Below are positions 42,995 through 54,014 of a stretch of 64,000 nt of DNA, piece by piece. Each line of letters begins with the position of its first letter. Position 1 is the first letter of the stretch. The position numbers and the translations under genes were made by a program. The notes under the pieces are model-generated. The model had not been told where the DNA came from. It made no database searches and worked only from the letters and a program-made list of their open reading frames with translations. Location of the stretch: assembly GCA_023653785.1 (NCBI GenBank), contig JAMKCH010019912.1, positions 1 through 64,000 of the forward strand, in the 5' to 3' direction. Origin of the DNA: Ophioderma brevispina (lineage: Eukaryota > Echinodermata > Ophiuroidea > Amphilepidida > Ophiodermatidae).

Positions 42995-44650
42995 CCCTGG
43001 GTTATGGGGCATTGTCCTGAGGTATAAGACATTGTCCGGTGTAATTGGGACAATGTCTGGGGAATCTGGGACATTGGCCTGGGGATTCCCGCATGGGCCC
43101 TTGCCCTTGGGTAATGGGACATTGTCCTGGGGTTAAGGGACTTTGTCCCTGGGGTATATGACTGGTCCTTGGGTATGGACCTTGTCCCTGGGGTATGGGA
43201 CATTGTTCTGGTAGGTAATAGTAAAAATATTGTCCATGGGTATAGGGACATTTTCCTGGGTAATGGGACATTGTTCCTGGGGTATGGGACATTGTCCCTG
43301 GGGTATTGACTTGTCCTGGGGATATGGACATTGTCCTGGAGGTATGGGACACCGTCCTGGAGGTATGGGACCATTGTCCTGGGTTTGACATTGTCCTGGG
43401 GATATGGGACAATTGTCCATGGAGGTATGGGACATCGTCTTGAAGGTAATGTGACATTGTCCTGTGGTTTTTGGACATTGTCCTGGAGGTTATAAGGGAC
43501 CCATTTATCCGGAGGTATGGGACATTGTCCTGGAGTCATGGGACATTGTTCTAAGGGTATGGGACAGGGTTCTGGGTTGGGAACTTGTCCTGGGTTGGGG
43601 ATCTTCTCCTGGAGTATGGGACATTGTCCTGGGTATGGGCCATTGCCCTGGGGTATGGACATTGTCCTGGGGTTATAAGACATTGTCCTGGTATGGGACA
43701 TTGTCCTGGGGTAATGGGACTTGTCCTGGGGTATGGGACAATTGTCCCTGGGGTATGGGACATTGTCCCCTGTTGATATTGGACATTGTCTTGGGGGATA
43801 TGAACATTGTCCTGGGGATATGGTACATTGTCCTGTGGGGAATGGGACATTGTCCGGAGGGAATGGGACATTGGTCCGGAGGTATGGACAGTGTTCCTGT
43901 AGTTGGGCACATTGTCCCTGGAGGTTTGGGACTTGTCCGGTATGGGACCTTGTCCTGGGGTATGGGACTTGTCCTGGGGATATGGGAATTGTCCTGTAGG
44001 TATGGGAACATTGTCCTCTGGGGATATGGTGACTTGACACTGGAGGTTGGGACATTGTCCTTGGCGGTATGGGACATTGTCCTGGGTATGGGACTTGTCC
44101 TGGGGTAAGGGACATTGTCCTGGGGTATGGGATATTTTCCTGGGGTATGGGACTTATCCTGAGGGTATGGGACATTGTCCAGAGGTTGGGACATTGTTCT
44201 GGGGTAATGGGACAGTGTTCTGGGGTATGGGACCTTGGCCTGGGGTATGGGACCTTGTCCTAGGTGAATGGGACCTTGTCCTGGGTTATGGGACATTTGT
44301 CCTGGGGATATGGAATATTGTCCTGGAGTATGAAACATTGTCTATGAGATAATGGGACAGTGTCCCGGAGGTATGGGACCTTGTCCCAGAGGTTGGGACA
44401 GGTCGCTGGTGTTTTTGGACATTGTCCTGGTGTATTGAACATTGCCCTGGGGTATGAGATATTGGCCTGGGGTCATGGGACATTGTCCTGAAGTATGGGA
44501 CATTGTTCCTGGGATATGGGACATTGTTCTGAGGTATGGGACATTTTCCTGAGGTATGGGACATATCCTTGAGGTAATGGACATTGGTTCCCTGAGGTAT
44601 TGGACATTCCTGGAGGTATGGGACATTGTCCTGGGGTATGGGACAGATGC
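42995..44650 (+). repeat. Minisatellite, ~20-bp unit, about 80 copies
   Basis: Tandem variants of GGGACATTGTCCTGGGGTAT fill about 1.65 kb without interruption. Each unit holds an 11-bp palindrome GGACA-T-TGTCC. Because 20 is not a multiple of three, three units make a 20-residue period in every frame. This explains the long open frames on both strands (432 codons at 42,877-44,175 minus, 221 and 214 codons elsewhere), which are not genes. Unit length varies by one or two bases. Confidence 0.97.
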
Positions 44651-44812
44651 CTGTTAACACTGAATTATTTTTTTACAATTTTAATATTGTTATTGCTGAC
44701 TCAAGAACTTTTTCAGGTTTGCGCATGTAAACCAAACTGAAATTTTGCATCTTCAGAAATGATTCGAAAACCATCACATACTCGGACGACCTATTTGGGA
44801 CCAGCTGTCCCT

Positions 44813-44866
44813 ATTTTTTAGGTAAGTCGGGGGGAGAGGCTGTGGATCCACTAAATGCCCCTTTAA
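44813..44866 (+). mobile_element. TTAA-flanked MITE, right part of interrupted copy
   Basis: ATTTTTTAGGTAAGTCGGGG then CTGTGGATCCACTAAATGCC and CCTTTAA match the right end of 19,283-19,628 and complete the element begun at 42,140. Confidence 0.8.
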
Positions 44867-45258
44867 GCATTTTACAGAATGCCATGAAGAAGTAAGTCCA
44901 CCTAACGTGTGTTTGATGCTTTTGGCAGCCAGCTACAATCTTGGAGAAACAGTGTTTGACAGAAAAAGCGCTTTTTCTTAACCGTAGTGGTAAAATTTGT
45001 CTCCTTCTTCCCACAGACAACGTTGAAATCTGAAATTTGTGTTCCAGTGTGCCTACAAACTCAACAATTGATTGGTGGGGACAGGGAGATTAGGGATGTA
45101 CAAAGCTTCACGCTTGATACCAAAAAAGTTTAATCTCTACAGATGGCCTAATTATACAAGTGTAAAAGATCAAATTTCCACAGTGTGTCACTGTTTTTTG
45201 GACCAAGATTGTAGAAGCTAAGTGGTGTGTACCTATTAAAGGTACGAGCCTTATTAAG
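44867..45258. other. No gene recognised
   Basis: Nonrepetitive AT-rich DNA. The 69-codon minus frame at 44,811-45,020 overlaps the MITE end and is not supported. Confidence 0.4.
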
Positions 45259-45537
45259 AATTTGGGCTGAAAGGATCTTACTTTATCCCTGGTTGTAAAC
45301 CAGGGTTAGTCCTACATGAGTGGACCTTTTTTTCCCTTTCAACAGACCTAAAATGTGGCTGCAAATCGGTAGAAATTCCTCATGGAATGAGGCTGGAGCG
45401 GCCCTCCATGAGGAATGTTCTTTACCCTTTCATTTAAAACTTTCACAGTAATTTTCAAATGAAAAAAGGTCCATTCAATTTTAGGACTAATCCTGGTTTA
45501 AACCCAGTTCAAAGTTATACGCCCTTCTCAAAATACC
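45259..45537. mobile_element. Foldback MITE, CCTGGGTTTAAACC family (copy)
   Basis: TTTGGGCTGAAAGGATCTTA, TCCCTGGTTGTAAACCAGG, GTTAGTCCTACATGAGTGGA, a central CTCATGGAATGAGGCTGG...CCTCCATGAGG, then GGACTAATCCTGGTTTAAAC. Both arms are present but diverged. Confidence 0.85.
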
Positions 45538-46257
45538 CCTGTAGTGTGGGGTTTACAAGAAGGAATTTCAAAGACACATGGTTGGTACATGAATGTGGCC
45601 CTCATTGACACTGGTTCTATTGTGACGTCATCTAGCAATCATGCTACTATCTCTCCTAAGACGTACATTGACGTAAGACGTACATTGGTATCAAAATGCA
45701 GTCCTACTTCGCAGGTTTTCTTGATAACGGATGCTTGCGCATTGGTCATCTCAGATTGATTATTGGATGCCCGAATGAAAACAATTTTGGTTTCACACTT
45801 TTTACTTAATGGCCTTCATTACAGTGTGTCCCAGCATCCCCCGATGAATTTGAACAAAACCATGTGGCTACTTTTTCTTTGTTGTAAGATAACATAGGAC
45901 TGTTGAGCTAATGTCCCAGGGGTAAGAGTATTAAGAGATGACCCCAACAATCAGTAACCCGCAGGAACCATTTTACAAAATGAGGAGACCTGTAACTACA
46001 ACAAAATAGCACCTGAAGAACCAGAATGGCAAATACAATTTTGATTAGCACTCAGATCTTTAATTGGGCAATTTTTCTTGCAAAACACTACTTCTATTTA
46101 CATAATTATTCTTAAACTGGTATGAAAAGGTTCATGTATTGGTGATAAAATACATTTCCAGTTGATATAAGATAAAAACCTATGACTAAGTCATCGACAA
46201 CTCACATTACATAAATTATTAATGCTTTGGGCTGTACATGTTTGTTACATACTAAAC
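45538..46257. other. No gene recognised
   Basis: A short direct repeat AAGACGTACATTG occurs twice at 45,658-45,690. The 71-codon frame across it (45,544-45,759) shows no domain. Confidence 0.4.
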
Positions 46258-46608
46258 TTAAGGCTGACTCAGAGATTTCCCGATGAGGGCGCCCTCAGAT
46301 TTTTTCAACAATTGTGTTTTTGCATTACATAATGCTTGTTCCAATACTAATCCACTGTGTGAAAAAGCTAAATCTCAAATCGAAGCCCTTCATATAGAAA
46401 ATCACATGGATCCGGAAAATTTTGTTATACACGTATCCCATGGCACGTTATATACAACGAATTAATGTTTTCCTGCATCAAAAACGAAAATGTCCTATTC
46501 ATCTCAAACTTTTGAAATTGAGCATTCTGGTGACTATTTTAGTTCTTAGGGGGCTATTTTTAATTAATAATATTAAAAATTTATTCTGAAATCTGAGTCA
46601 GACTTTAA
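46258..46608 (-). mobile_element. TTAAAGG-type MITE, GACTCAGAG family (copy 2, reverse)
   Basis: TTAAGGCTGACTCAGAGATT at the left and AAATCTGAGTCAGACTTTAA at the right are near-perfect inverted ends. The GAGGGCGCCCTC palindrome near the left end corresponds to the right end of the 40,884 copy, so this copy is reversed. The 60-codon frame inside is spurious. Confidence 0.85.
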
Positions 46609-47519
46609 ATATGAAAGTAAAACATGTTTCAACACAAAACTCAATATCAATATCAAATATCTCATTCGGGGTCATTCATTTTGGGCTTAAGAATACGCTT
46701 TGTTTGCTGCTCAAAATGTTGATGATTGATTAGCTCTAATCCAATGCTGTTTAATTTGACACCATGTTTGTTGATCATACATTCTAATTCCATCTTTTAA
46801 GCACTGCCTTCATTCCATCTTTTAAGTGGTTAAATGCATGTTTATTTATTATTAATTTTAGGCCATTTTTACCCTAGACGCCAAATCCAATGGTCATAGT
46901 TGTACAAACTAAACCTTTTTGAATGACTAGACAGAACACTATGGCATACATTTTCAACAGACTTTACCATTTTTAAAGTTTGACCCCTGTGTCACCTTAA
47001 ATTGGCCCCTACTGAAAAAGTGACACCAACAATTTGAGAGTATAACTACTAGCATTGATGGGTCCATACTAACTAGCAAAGGTGTCAAACCTTTTCTGTA
47101 GCGAGGTGTAAGCATTGATGTTTTGAACCTGGGTCCAGCTCCTGCACTACAGGCCGGGACCTAAATTAAGCCGAGTCATGTTTATCCTTGTCACAATCTA
47201 TAGTATAAAAAATAATCGGAATGAATAGAGATAAAGGCTATCACAAATATAAGCATAAATCAGTCTCAAACTTTGAAAAGTGGGGGAGGGGGGAGGCTCC
47301 TCTACTTGTCAAAAGTAGAGGGCCATGGCTCCCACCCCCCCACACACACACACACTGTAATGGATCCACCTATAAGGCAGTAAAAGTCTCAATTTACTTA
47401 GCAAAGTTTAGTTACCTCAATTTGCCTGTGTATGTGGAAACTACACCCCTGGTTTTTTGAGGACGATCTATGGTTACCCAGAACACACTGGGTCAGTTTA
47501 TATGAAACAGGTTATTTGA
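46609..47519. other. No gene recognised
   Basis: Contains a G-run/C-run pair with a short (CA)n near 47,330-47,355. No domain in the 79-codon frame at 47,221-47,460. Confidence 0.4.
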
Positions 47520-48955
47520 ACTGTGTCCCTGGTGGATAGCTTGCCTATCTCAAATGCCCTCACTGATGTTCTTGCAAACAGCAGCCATTGTTCTATCAGC
47601 AGTCACCGCCGTCTTTCACAACTCCCAGAAATGTTGCGACGTTAACACCCTGTTCTTACTAGAGACTTTTAATGTTGTTAAGTGGAGATCCACACAAACA
47701 ACTCACTGTCAATGCCTCTAAAACAAAGACTATGCTTTTTTGGTTCTCATAGAAAAATGCATAACTCTGCCATTGATATCAGAGCTTCATAATGTTAGTT
47801 TGGAACAGTCCCTGTGTTTTAAATACCTCGGTCTGTGGTTTGACCCGTACCTCAAATGGGATAATATTGATAAGATTGCATCTAAGATTCTCAAAACACT
47901 TGATTCTTCGTATTAGGCCGTTTATTGACATCCTTCGTATATGTTGTATAATGCTCTGTTCTTCCTCATATAGATTACTGGCTCCTATATGGACCTTGCA
48001 GTTTTTAATAAAACTATGTCAAAAGAAGATCCAGGATTATTGCAAACCCAATGTCGCAAGACTCTCCCCTGGGCTGTGAGTCCGTGATAAACATGTCAGT
48101 AATATATATGATGAACTCAAGTGGATGAATGTTCGGCAAAGAGAAATTACTTTACTTTGACACTTTTCTTTAGGTGTCTCCACGGTCTTGCACCTGAGTA
48201 CCTGTCTGACAGTATTCGTCATAGAATTTATACCCACAGCATGTACACGCTCACAAGTCAACTACTATCAGAATTGAAAACGTAGTCGTACGCCTTGGGG
48301 TGGGGGGTGTCGCACTTTCAGGAATTCGGGTGCACGACTGTTGAATAACCTTTCACACCATACAAAAAACTCGCCCAGTTTACCTGTTTTCAAATCCCGC
48401 CTTAAAGAACTCATATTGGGTACTACCGATTAGGCCTTTTCGCATATTCTCATCTTTAACTTTATAGGTTATTTTAAGTTGTTTTACCATTTTTGGCCCA
48501 CATATATATAATGTAATTCCTTATACTATATCTCGTGATTGTTCATATTTGTTTTTCAGATTGTCAGAGGATTTTTTGGAAATTATTTTAAAATTTGGCA
48601 AATGTTTGGCTTGCACTTCAAGTGGTTTATTTATATGTATCTAATTTGCTTTAATTATGAATTTCTACGTGTTTATAGATATGTTACACCCCCTTGATAA
48701 TATTGTATGTTTATAATTAAATTAATTAGATGTAGCATACAGTAATTGTACTATACAATCGTTTTTTAACATGTAATTTATCTTTGAACGTGTAATTGTA
48801 TTTTATAATTAACTGCATATATTTGAATTTTTAATATTGTCTCTTTGATTGTATTTTATATTGCTGAAGGGGCCCTTGTGGAAAGCAGTGCTTTGTTCAC
48901 TGAACTTGGCTACCCTCTATAAATCTGTCAAATAAGAAATAAATAAAAAATTTAA
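47520..48955 (+). mobile_element. CR1/L2-like non-LTR retrotransposon, 3' end
   Basis: Translation in shifting frames gives LSMPLK-like/ NASKTK...FGSHRKMHNSAIDI (~47,700-47,780), then FKYLGLWFDPYLKWD (47,817-47,861) and IRPFIDI with MLYNAL and IDYxxxIW. A HDELKWM-like piece (~48,110), RCLHGLAPEYLSDSI (~48,172-48,216) and a terminal LPVFKSRLKELIL-like piece (~48,390-48,420) follow. This is the RT thumb and C-terminal region of CR1/L2-type LINEs. The 3' tail ends AATAAGAAATAAATAAAAAA. The EN and most RT are missing (5' truncation, usual for LINEs), and frameshifts make it dead. Confidence 0.8.
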
Positions 48956-50037
48956 TTAATAAGTAAATTAAACAGCTTATAAATATGATTAAGGCAAATT
49001 AAAAAGAAAGTCAATGTCAACTCTTGCCAGCTTGATTTTGGAGCCATATTTACCACCTACCCCATACCGCCATTCATTTTCCTTTTTTATTATGTAAACA
49101 CTGGAAAATGAGAGCTTTTGTTTAGACAAAAAAATGCTTGGAGATGGAAATCTCATGTTTTTAATAATATAAGTGGGCCCATATATAGATATTTTGAGAC
49201 TACCTGCTGGAAACAACCTGTTGTTTTTTGGGGGGGATTGGGAGTTGGGGTAATGGCAATTTTTGTACCTTCACTAAATGTTGATGAAAAATATTGAGTA
49301 CTTACGCATCAAAGAGTTGTTTAGCAAACTTGTTTAGTGCAGACTCGCTAAAGCTTCCTGAGCAAAGACCCCCAGAAAAAAATCATTTAGATGTGACAAT
49401 TACACTATACAATTTCAAAAATATTTACAAGAATAAAAACAAATACAAATTTACTGGTATGCATCATAACTGAAACCACTCCATAAGAGAAAGCTAACAT
49501 AAATTAGAAAGTTAGAATTCTAACAATAATACACATCTTAGTTAATTAACATCCATCTCGTACGATTATAACAGAGGGCCGACCCCAGAGGGGGGGTGTG
49601 GGGGGTTAAAAAAAACACCCCCCCTTTAAAAAATTCTTTCGGCAAAAGGTTGACTTTGTCGCGAAAAGGGTTATGTTGGCGCAACTGATTGATTGGTGGT
49701 ATCGGTTGTGCACTCCTCCACATCGTTGTTGTTTGTTTTGTTTCATAGCTGTAAAGTATCTTGATTTCGTTGGGTTGACCCCCACCCCACCCCCCCACCC
49801 TGGGTCTACCTGGCGAGCCGGAAAATGTGAAAATTCTTGAATCTCCGGCAACACATTCCAACACAGGGACGCAACACCACCCCTCATTAAAAATGGTCTG
49901 GGGACGCCCCTGAGTACTAAAAGTTCATTTTAAGCCACATTCCAATAACTTAACAACAAATGGCTGTTTGAGTGTAGAACTGTTTGAGAATACCTACATA
50001 CCAGCCATAGCACTTGCTATAGGTGGTAAGTACGGTT
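48956..50037. other. No gene recognised; G/C-run repeat fragment at 49,555-49,890
   Basis: AGAGGGGGGGTGTGGGGGG and ACACCCCCCC flank a segment also open on the minus strand (49,538-49,887). The frame is rich in Gly/Pro from homopolymers and has no domain. It looks like a transposon-derived repeat of the kind that ends in C- or G-runs. Confidence 0.4.
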
Positions 50038-50563
50038 GTACAATTGTCCCGGGGGGGGGTACTCGACCCCAAATTGGGTACGGTTTGCCTGGCCATCACC
50101 AGTTAAAAAAAATCGACCCATGTTTATAGTGATCAATTGTTACAAAAATATGACCCATTTATATAGTTGGTTCCGCAAACTTTCGACCCATTTATATAGT
50201 TGCCTTGAAATTTCGCAACCATTTTCAAATAGTAATCTTCGCAAAATAGGCCCATTTTCAATAGTAACGGTTTTTCCAAAAATCATGAAATCAAACCCAT
50301 TTTCAAAATGTGATTTTAAAAGCAAAAATGGAAAAATTGACCCATTTTCATAGTACAATGTGACCAAAAATGAAAATGGACCCATTTATATAGTAGGATG
50401 ACCTCAAAAAAGTGACCCATCTTTATAGTCCGCCTGGTGGAAAAACGACCCATTGTTATAGTAAGGCTTGAAAATGCGACCCATATCGGCGGCACATATG
50501 GTACCTACCTTTTCTCACGAGTACCCCCCCCCCAACCTACCCCCCCCCCCGGGACAATTGTAC
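50038..50563. mobile_element. 526-bp inverted-repeat element with internal GACCCATTT-TATAGT modules
   Basis: GTACAATTGTCCCGGGGGG at 50,038 is inverted as CCCCCCGGGACAATTGTAC ending 50,563. Between them about twelve modules of the form CGACCCATTTATATAGTT or CCCATTTTCAATAGTA recur every ~25-40 bp. No transposase. It is a compact MITE-like element whose interior is itself a degenerate tandem array. The open frames at 50,036-50,385 are products of the array. Confidence 0.85.
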
Positions 50564-51102
50564 CAAGAATGGACATAATGGCCGATAATTAAATGTACTG
50601 CCAAATACAAACACTTCCAATTTTCCGAAATTGAGTTTTTGCGAGGGACAAAAACAAGTCCATTTCCTTTCTTGGTGGTGCTCCGAATCTCAATTAGTTG
50701 CGTATACATGTATTTTGCCCACTACTGGGCTATATCACCGATGTTAATTGAAGGAATGAAGAACAAAAAAACCCCCCCCCCTCGCAATGCCTGCCGAGTA
50801 TGGTGACTTGTTTCAAGGAGATTCCTACTTCTTAAAGGTGGTCTGCCTCTCAAGGAAAACAAAAAGGGGTAATTTTTTTTTGATGTTGAGTTGCCTAAAT
50901 TTGAATCTTATGTTGTGTAGCAGAGCTACCTGGAAACCAGAGAGGAAATTAAGAATTTTTACAAAATATTATGAAGGAAGCCAGTGTATTTGTAGTTCAT
51001 GCTATTATTCCTCAAGCAATTCCTTATGTTTACTTTTCTTTTTGTGTACTGTTTTTCTGTAGTATGAACACCTAAATTGTGTTAAGAATAAACTTACTCA
51101 TT
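50564..51102. other. No gene recognised
   Basis: The 91-codon frame at 50,787-51,062 ends in a Cys/Ser/Leu-rich stretch but has no domain or splice context. Confidence 0.35.
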
Positions 51103-51460
51103 TTAAAGGCTGACTCGAGATTTTGAAATAAAACTTTTTTTTTGTATTTAATTAAAAAAAGTAAATTAGAACTAAAGATAGCCATCCTATGTGCTCCATT
51201 CCAAAGTTGAGGATGAATTTTACTTTTCGCTTCAGTCAACAGTGCCATAGGATACTGTGTTTAACACAATTCGATCCAGTAATTTTGTTAAAGAAGTTGT
51301 AATTTTCTATATGAAGGACTTTAATTTGAGGCTAGCCATTTCACATAATGATTAGTATATGGGACAGGCATTATGCATTGTGTATATGCAAAAACACCAA
51401 TTTGTTTGGAAATTGAGGGTTGTGCCCTCCTCCTCGAAAATCTCAGGAGTCAGCCTTTAA
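51103..51460 (+). mobile_element. TTAAAGG-type MITE, GACTCAGAG family (copy 3)
   Basis: TTAAAGGCTGACTCGAGATT at the left, TCTCAGGAGTCAGCCTTTAA at the right, TTAA at both ends. The interior matches 40,884-41,251 (CTAAAGATAGCCATCCTATG, CCATAGGATACTGTGT, GTAATTTTCTAT). Confidence 0.85.
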
Positions 51461-51924
51461 TGTTCGTATTGCTACCAAATATTTGTATGATTATGATCAT
51501 CAAATCAATTTGATTTTTTTTGTGAGTGCAACCTATGCAATTAGGGCCCAACAGGTTACAAAGTTGCTCAGCGGGTCATTTGGGTGTTCAAGGATAGAGG
51601 TCAAACGTTTCCATGTCAGAGGTGTGAAAGGGTCATCGGCGAGCTCAAGTGGTCACATAGGCTTTAAATTCATGCCTTGCTGTCAACAAAGGTAAAAGTT
51701 AAGGCTGATTATCATAATCTGGAACAAAGTTTCAACATCACTTCATGCAGTTGTGATGGCAAAAGCCAACTCTCAAGCCAGATTCCAGGTCGATGAGATG
51801 GTACTGAAAAAATAACGGATGAGCTTCTGCACTTTTGATGCTCTAGTTTCCATGCTGTCCAAAACTACCATGGATACCAAAGTCCTCTTTTTTATCCCCA
51901 TGGCCAAAAAAGTGAATGGGGGCT
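51461..51924. other. No gene recognised
   Basis: The 91-codon frame at 51,420-51,695 overlaps the MITE end and shows no domain. Confidence 0.35.
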
Positions 51925-53668
51925 TTTGTTCATAGTGAAATTACCAAAAAAATGTTGGCAACGTAAAAGGACACAATTTTTAAATCGAGTACGCGCCATA
52001 TAAAGTTGATAAAGGTTAAAGATAGCACCAAGTTTACTCAAGTGCGTCTGCCCCATTGGCAAACTGATACATTTCTTCTTTTCCGAATTCCTTTGTTGAG
52101 AACCTCCATGATATTTCATTAAAGGACCCATCATCATTAGACCCATTTGTTGATTAATATTTCCAACTGAACTTGTTCTTGTTTAAGATTATATCGCAGT
52201 TTGAGTTTGGAAGTAGTAGGGGGGAAAGTCGGGTAGGTAATGCCGAACGCGGGGTAATCCCGAGCGCAGCGATTTCACTATATTGCGAAAAAGGAGGAGA
52301 CCGTGTACCACCCTATGGTGTTAGCTGCCTTTGGACTTATTCAATGTAACGACAAAATGGAAATCAGTACATTTTCGCGAGAATTACAAAAAACACTTTT
52401 TAGTGAAAATGAATATTCAGACCATACTATTTATGGATGGAATATCACATCTACAAGAGAGAGAGAAAGGGGTTTTTAATAGTTTAATAGGAATAGGGTT
52501 CATCACAATTTAAAATCAGTACAACGGGGAACGTCCATGACGAAGTTTATGAAAGGCACGAGGATTACAACTTCACCTGGTTTGCGGGTATCCCGAACAC
52601 CGTTTTCCATGGAACCCATATAGGTTGTGGCCGTCTATCTACATGATTTGAAACTCTCATCGAGCTTTTCCATATACATTACTATCATAACTTTATGTTG
52701 GCAAGAACAAAAATGCTATTGTTTGTCCCTAAGTGGCTGCCATTGAAAACCCACGTTCGGCATTAGCCTGAGGTGGTGGCTGGTAATCCCGAACGACGCA
52801 TTTTTTTTGTTTTGATCATAACTTCTTTCTAACAGGTTGAGTTAAGAAAAACATGGTTTTATAGTTAGAGTGTGCTTATACTTTTTTACTGATATGGTTA
52901 TCTTTATACCAAACCTGTTTTACCATGGACTTATATTGGCTTCAATCGAATGGTGTTCGGCATTTTCCGACTTTACCGCCTATTCCTATTCTTGTGTAAA
53001 GATCATCTTGTTCTGACTTGACTACTTTTCAATTGATATTTGCTTAGTTTTTCATTTGTTTCCTTGCTTGATATCTTATTGTTGGAGATTGGTTTTATAT
53101 ATTTCAATGATCATAGACAGGTCCAAGCCAGATATGGCATAAAGCCTAATCTCGTTGTACCATCATCCATGCGACATTCTTTTCACAATGAAAATGTGTT
53201 CTGACGGATCTGCAGTCTACCGTTCTTGAATGTTATGGTTGTTTATGATTTGTGTGATAGAGTTTCAACGCACGTATGTTTCTGGGTACCTTTTTTGGTA
53301 CCAGTCTTTCATCCTTTCACTTGAGATATCCCTGGGGGCAGAAGTTAATACTAAAGACCAAAGGAAGGTTCCCGCTGGTCTGGTTGCCTCACGAGAAGAG
53401 GACTGTTTTGATCTCGGTATTATTACATCAGCGCCTGCTAAAGCTGAAATCTATATTTCTATTCAAGCTGTATGGAGTTTGATAAATGGAAAGGGGCATT
53501 TTCTTTTCATTGTAGAAGAACTGGACCAAGTTTGCCAATGGGCGACGCACTTGATTATACTTGGTGCTACTTTTAATTTATCAACTTAATGGCTCGGTAC
53601 TCTTTTTAAAACTGGTGTCCTTTTTACGTTGCCAGCCAACGTTTTTTTTTGGTAGATTTCCTTTATTT
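51925..53668. repeat. ~165-bp inverted repeat pair enclosing ~1.4 kb
   Basis: 51,925-52,092 (AAAATGTTGGCAACGTAAAA, GGACACAATTTTTAAA, AAGTTGATAAAGGTTAAAGA, CACCAAGTTTACTCAAGTGC, CCCATTGGCAAAC) is the reverse complement of 53,503-53,668 with several changes. The open frame at 53,230-53,589 ends inside the right arm. Its C-terminal residues are produced by the repeat, so I do not treat it as a gene. The pair may be the ends of a larger foldback element hosting the element at 52,217. Confidence 0.75.
52217..52983. mobile_element. ~0.77-kb inverted-repeat element with repeated CCCGAAC words
   Basis: GGGGAAAGTCGG...TAATGCCGAACGC at the left is inverted at the right as GTGTTCGGCATT...CCGACTTTACCGCC. 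TAATCCCGAAC, TATCCCGAACACC and GTTCGGCATTAGCC recur inside (52,252; 52,588; 52,757; 52,783), resembling multiple transposase-binding sites. No transposase frame. The superfamily is unknown. Confidence 0.7.
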
Positions 53669-54014
53669 TTGTGAACATTAAATAGCTATGCAAGTATATT
53701 TGGTCAATTTGGGCAAAGAAAATCCCTGTTTCTACGACAGTTATACACTGTAGTTGAGTGTGTGTGATTCTTACATACGTGATGTTGTATGCTGTCGACC
53801 TGGAACGTGATGTGTTTTATGTAACTATTAAGTCAGATTAAGTTTTAGGAAGCATGACAATGTTTATAATTAAACTATTCGAAGTCGACTTTTTTTTCAT
53901 TTGATATATATTCAGGGTAATTTTTTGGTTGTTCTATACTGCTCTTACATTGAAATACTGAATAGCTAGCGTCCCTGGGCTATCAAAATTGAGATTTTAA
54001 TATAATTTTAATAT
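53669..54014. other. No gene recognised
   Basis: T-rich DNA without repeat partners in the window. Confidence 0.4.

Larger units (their letters stand above)
42442..44812. mobile_element. 2.37-kb insertion inside the MITE, carrying a minisatellite
   Basis: Bounded by ATTTTAG on the left (42,435-42,441) and ATTTTTTAG on the right (44,813-44,821), a likely short target duplication. GTCGTCCGA at the left edge (42,441) is inverted as TCGGACGAC at 44,782-44,790, about 20 bp from the right edge. The interior holds a ~185-bp repeat (42,560-42,985), the minisatellite (42,995-44,650) and ~160 bp of AT-rich sequence. No transposase is present. The class is unknown. Confidence 0.65.

Noticed and set aside
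42877..44660. Several long open frames (432, 221, 214, 158 codons) on both strands
   Set aside because: All are products of the ~20-bp minisatellite; residue content simply repeats MSHTPGQCPIPQDNVPYP-type words.
53230..53589. 119-codon frame resembling a small membrane-associated protein
   Set aside because: Its 3' part is the right arm of an inverted repeat, and the opposite arm does not preserve the frame.
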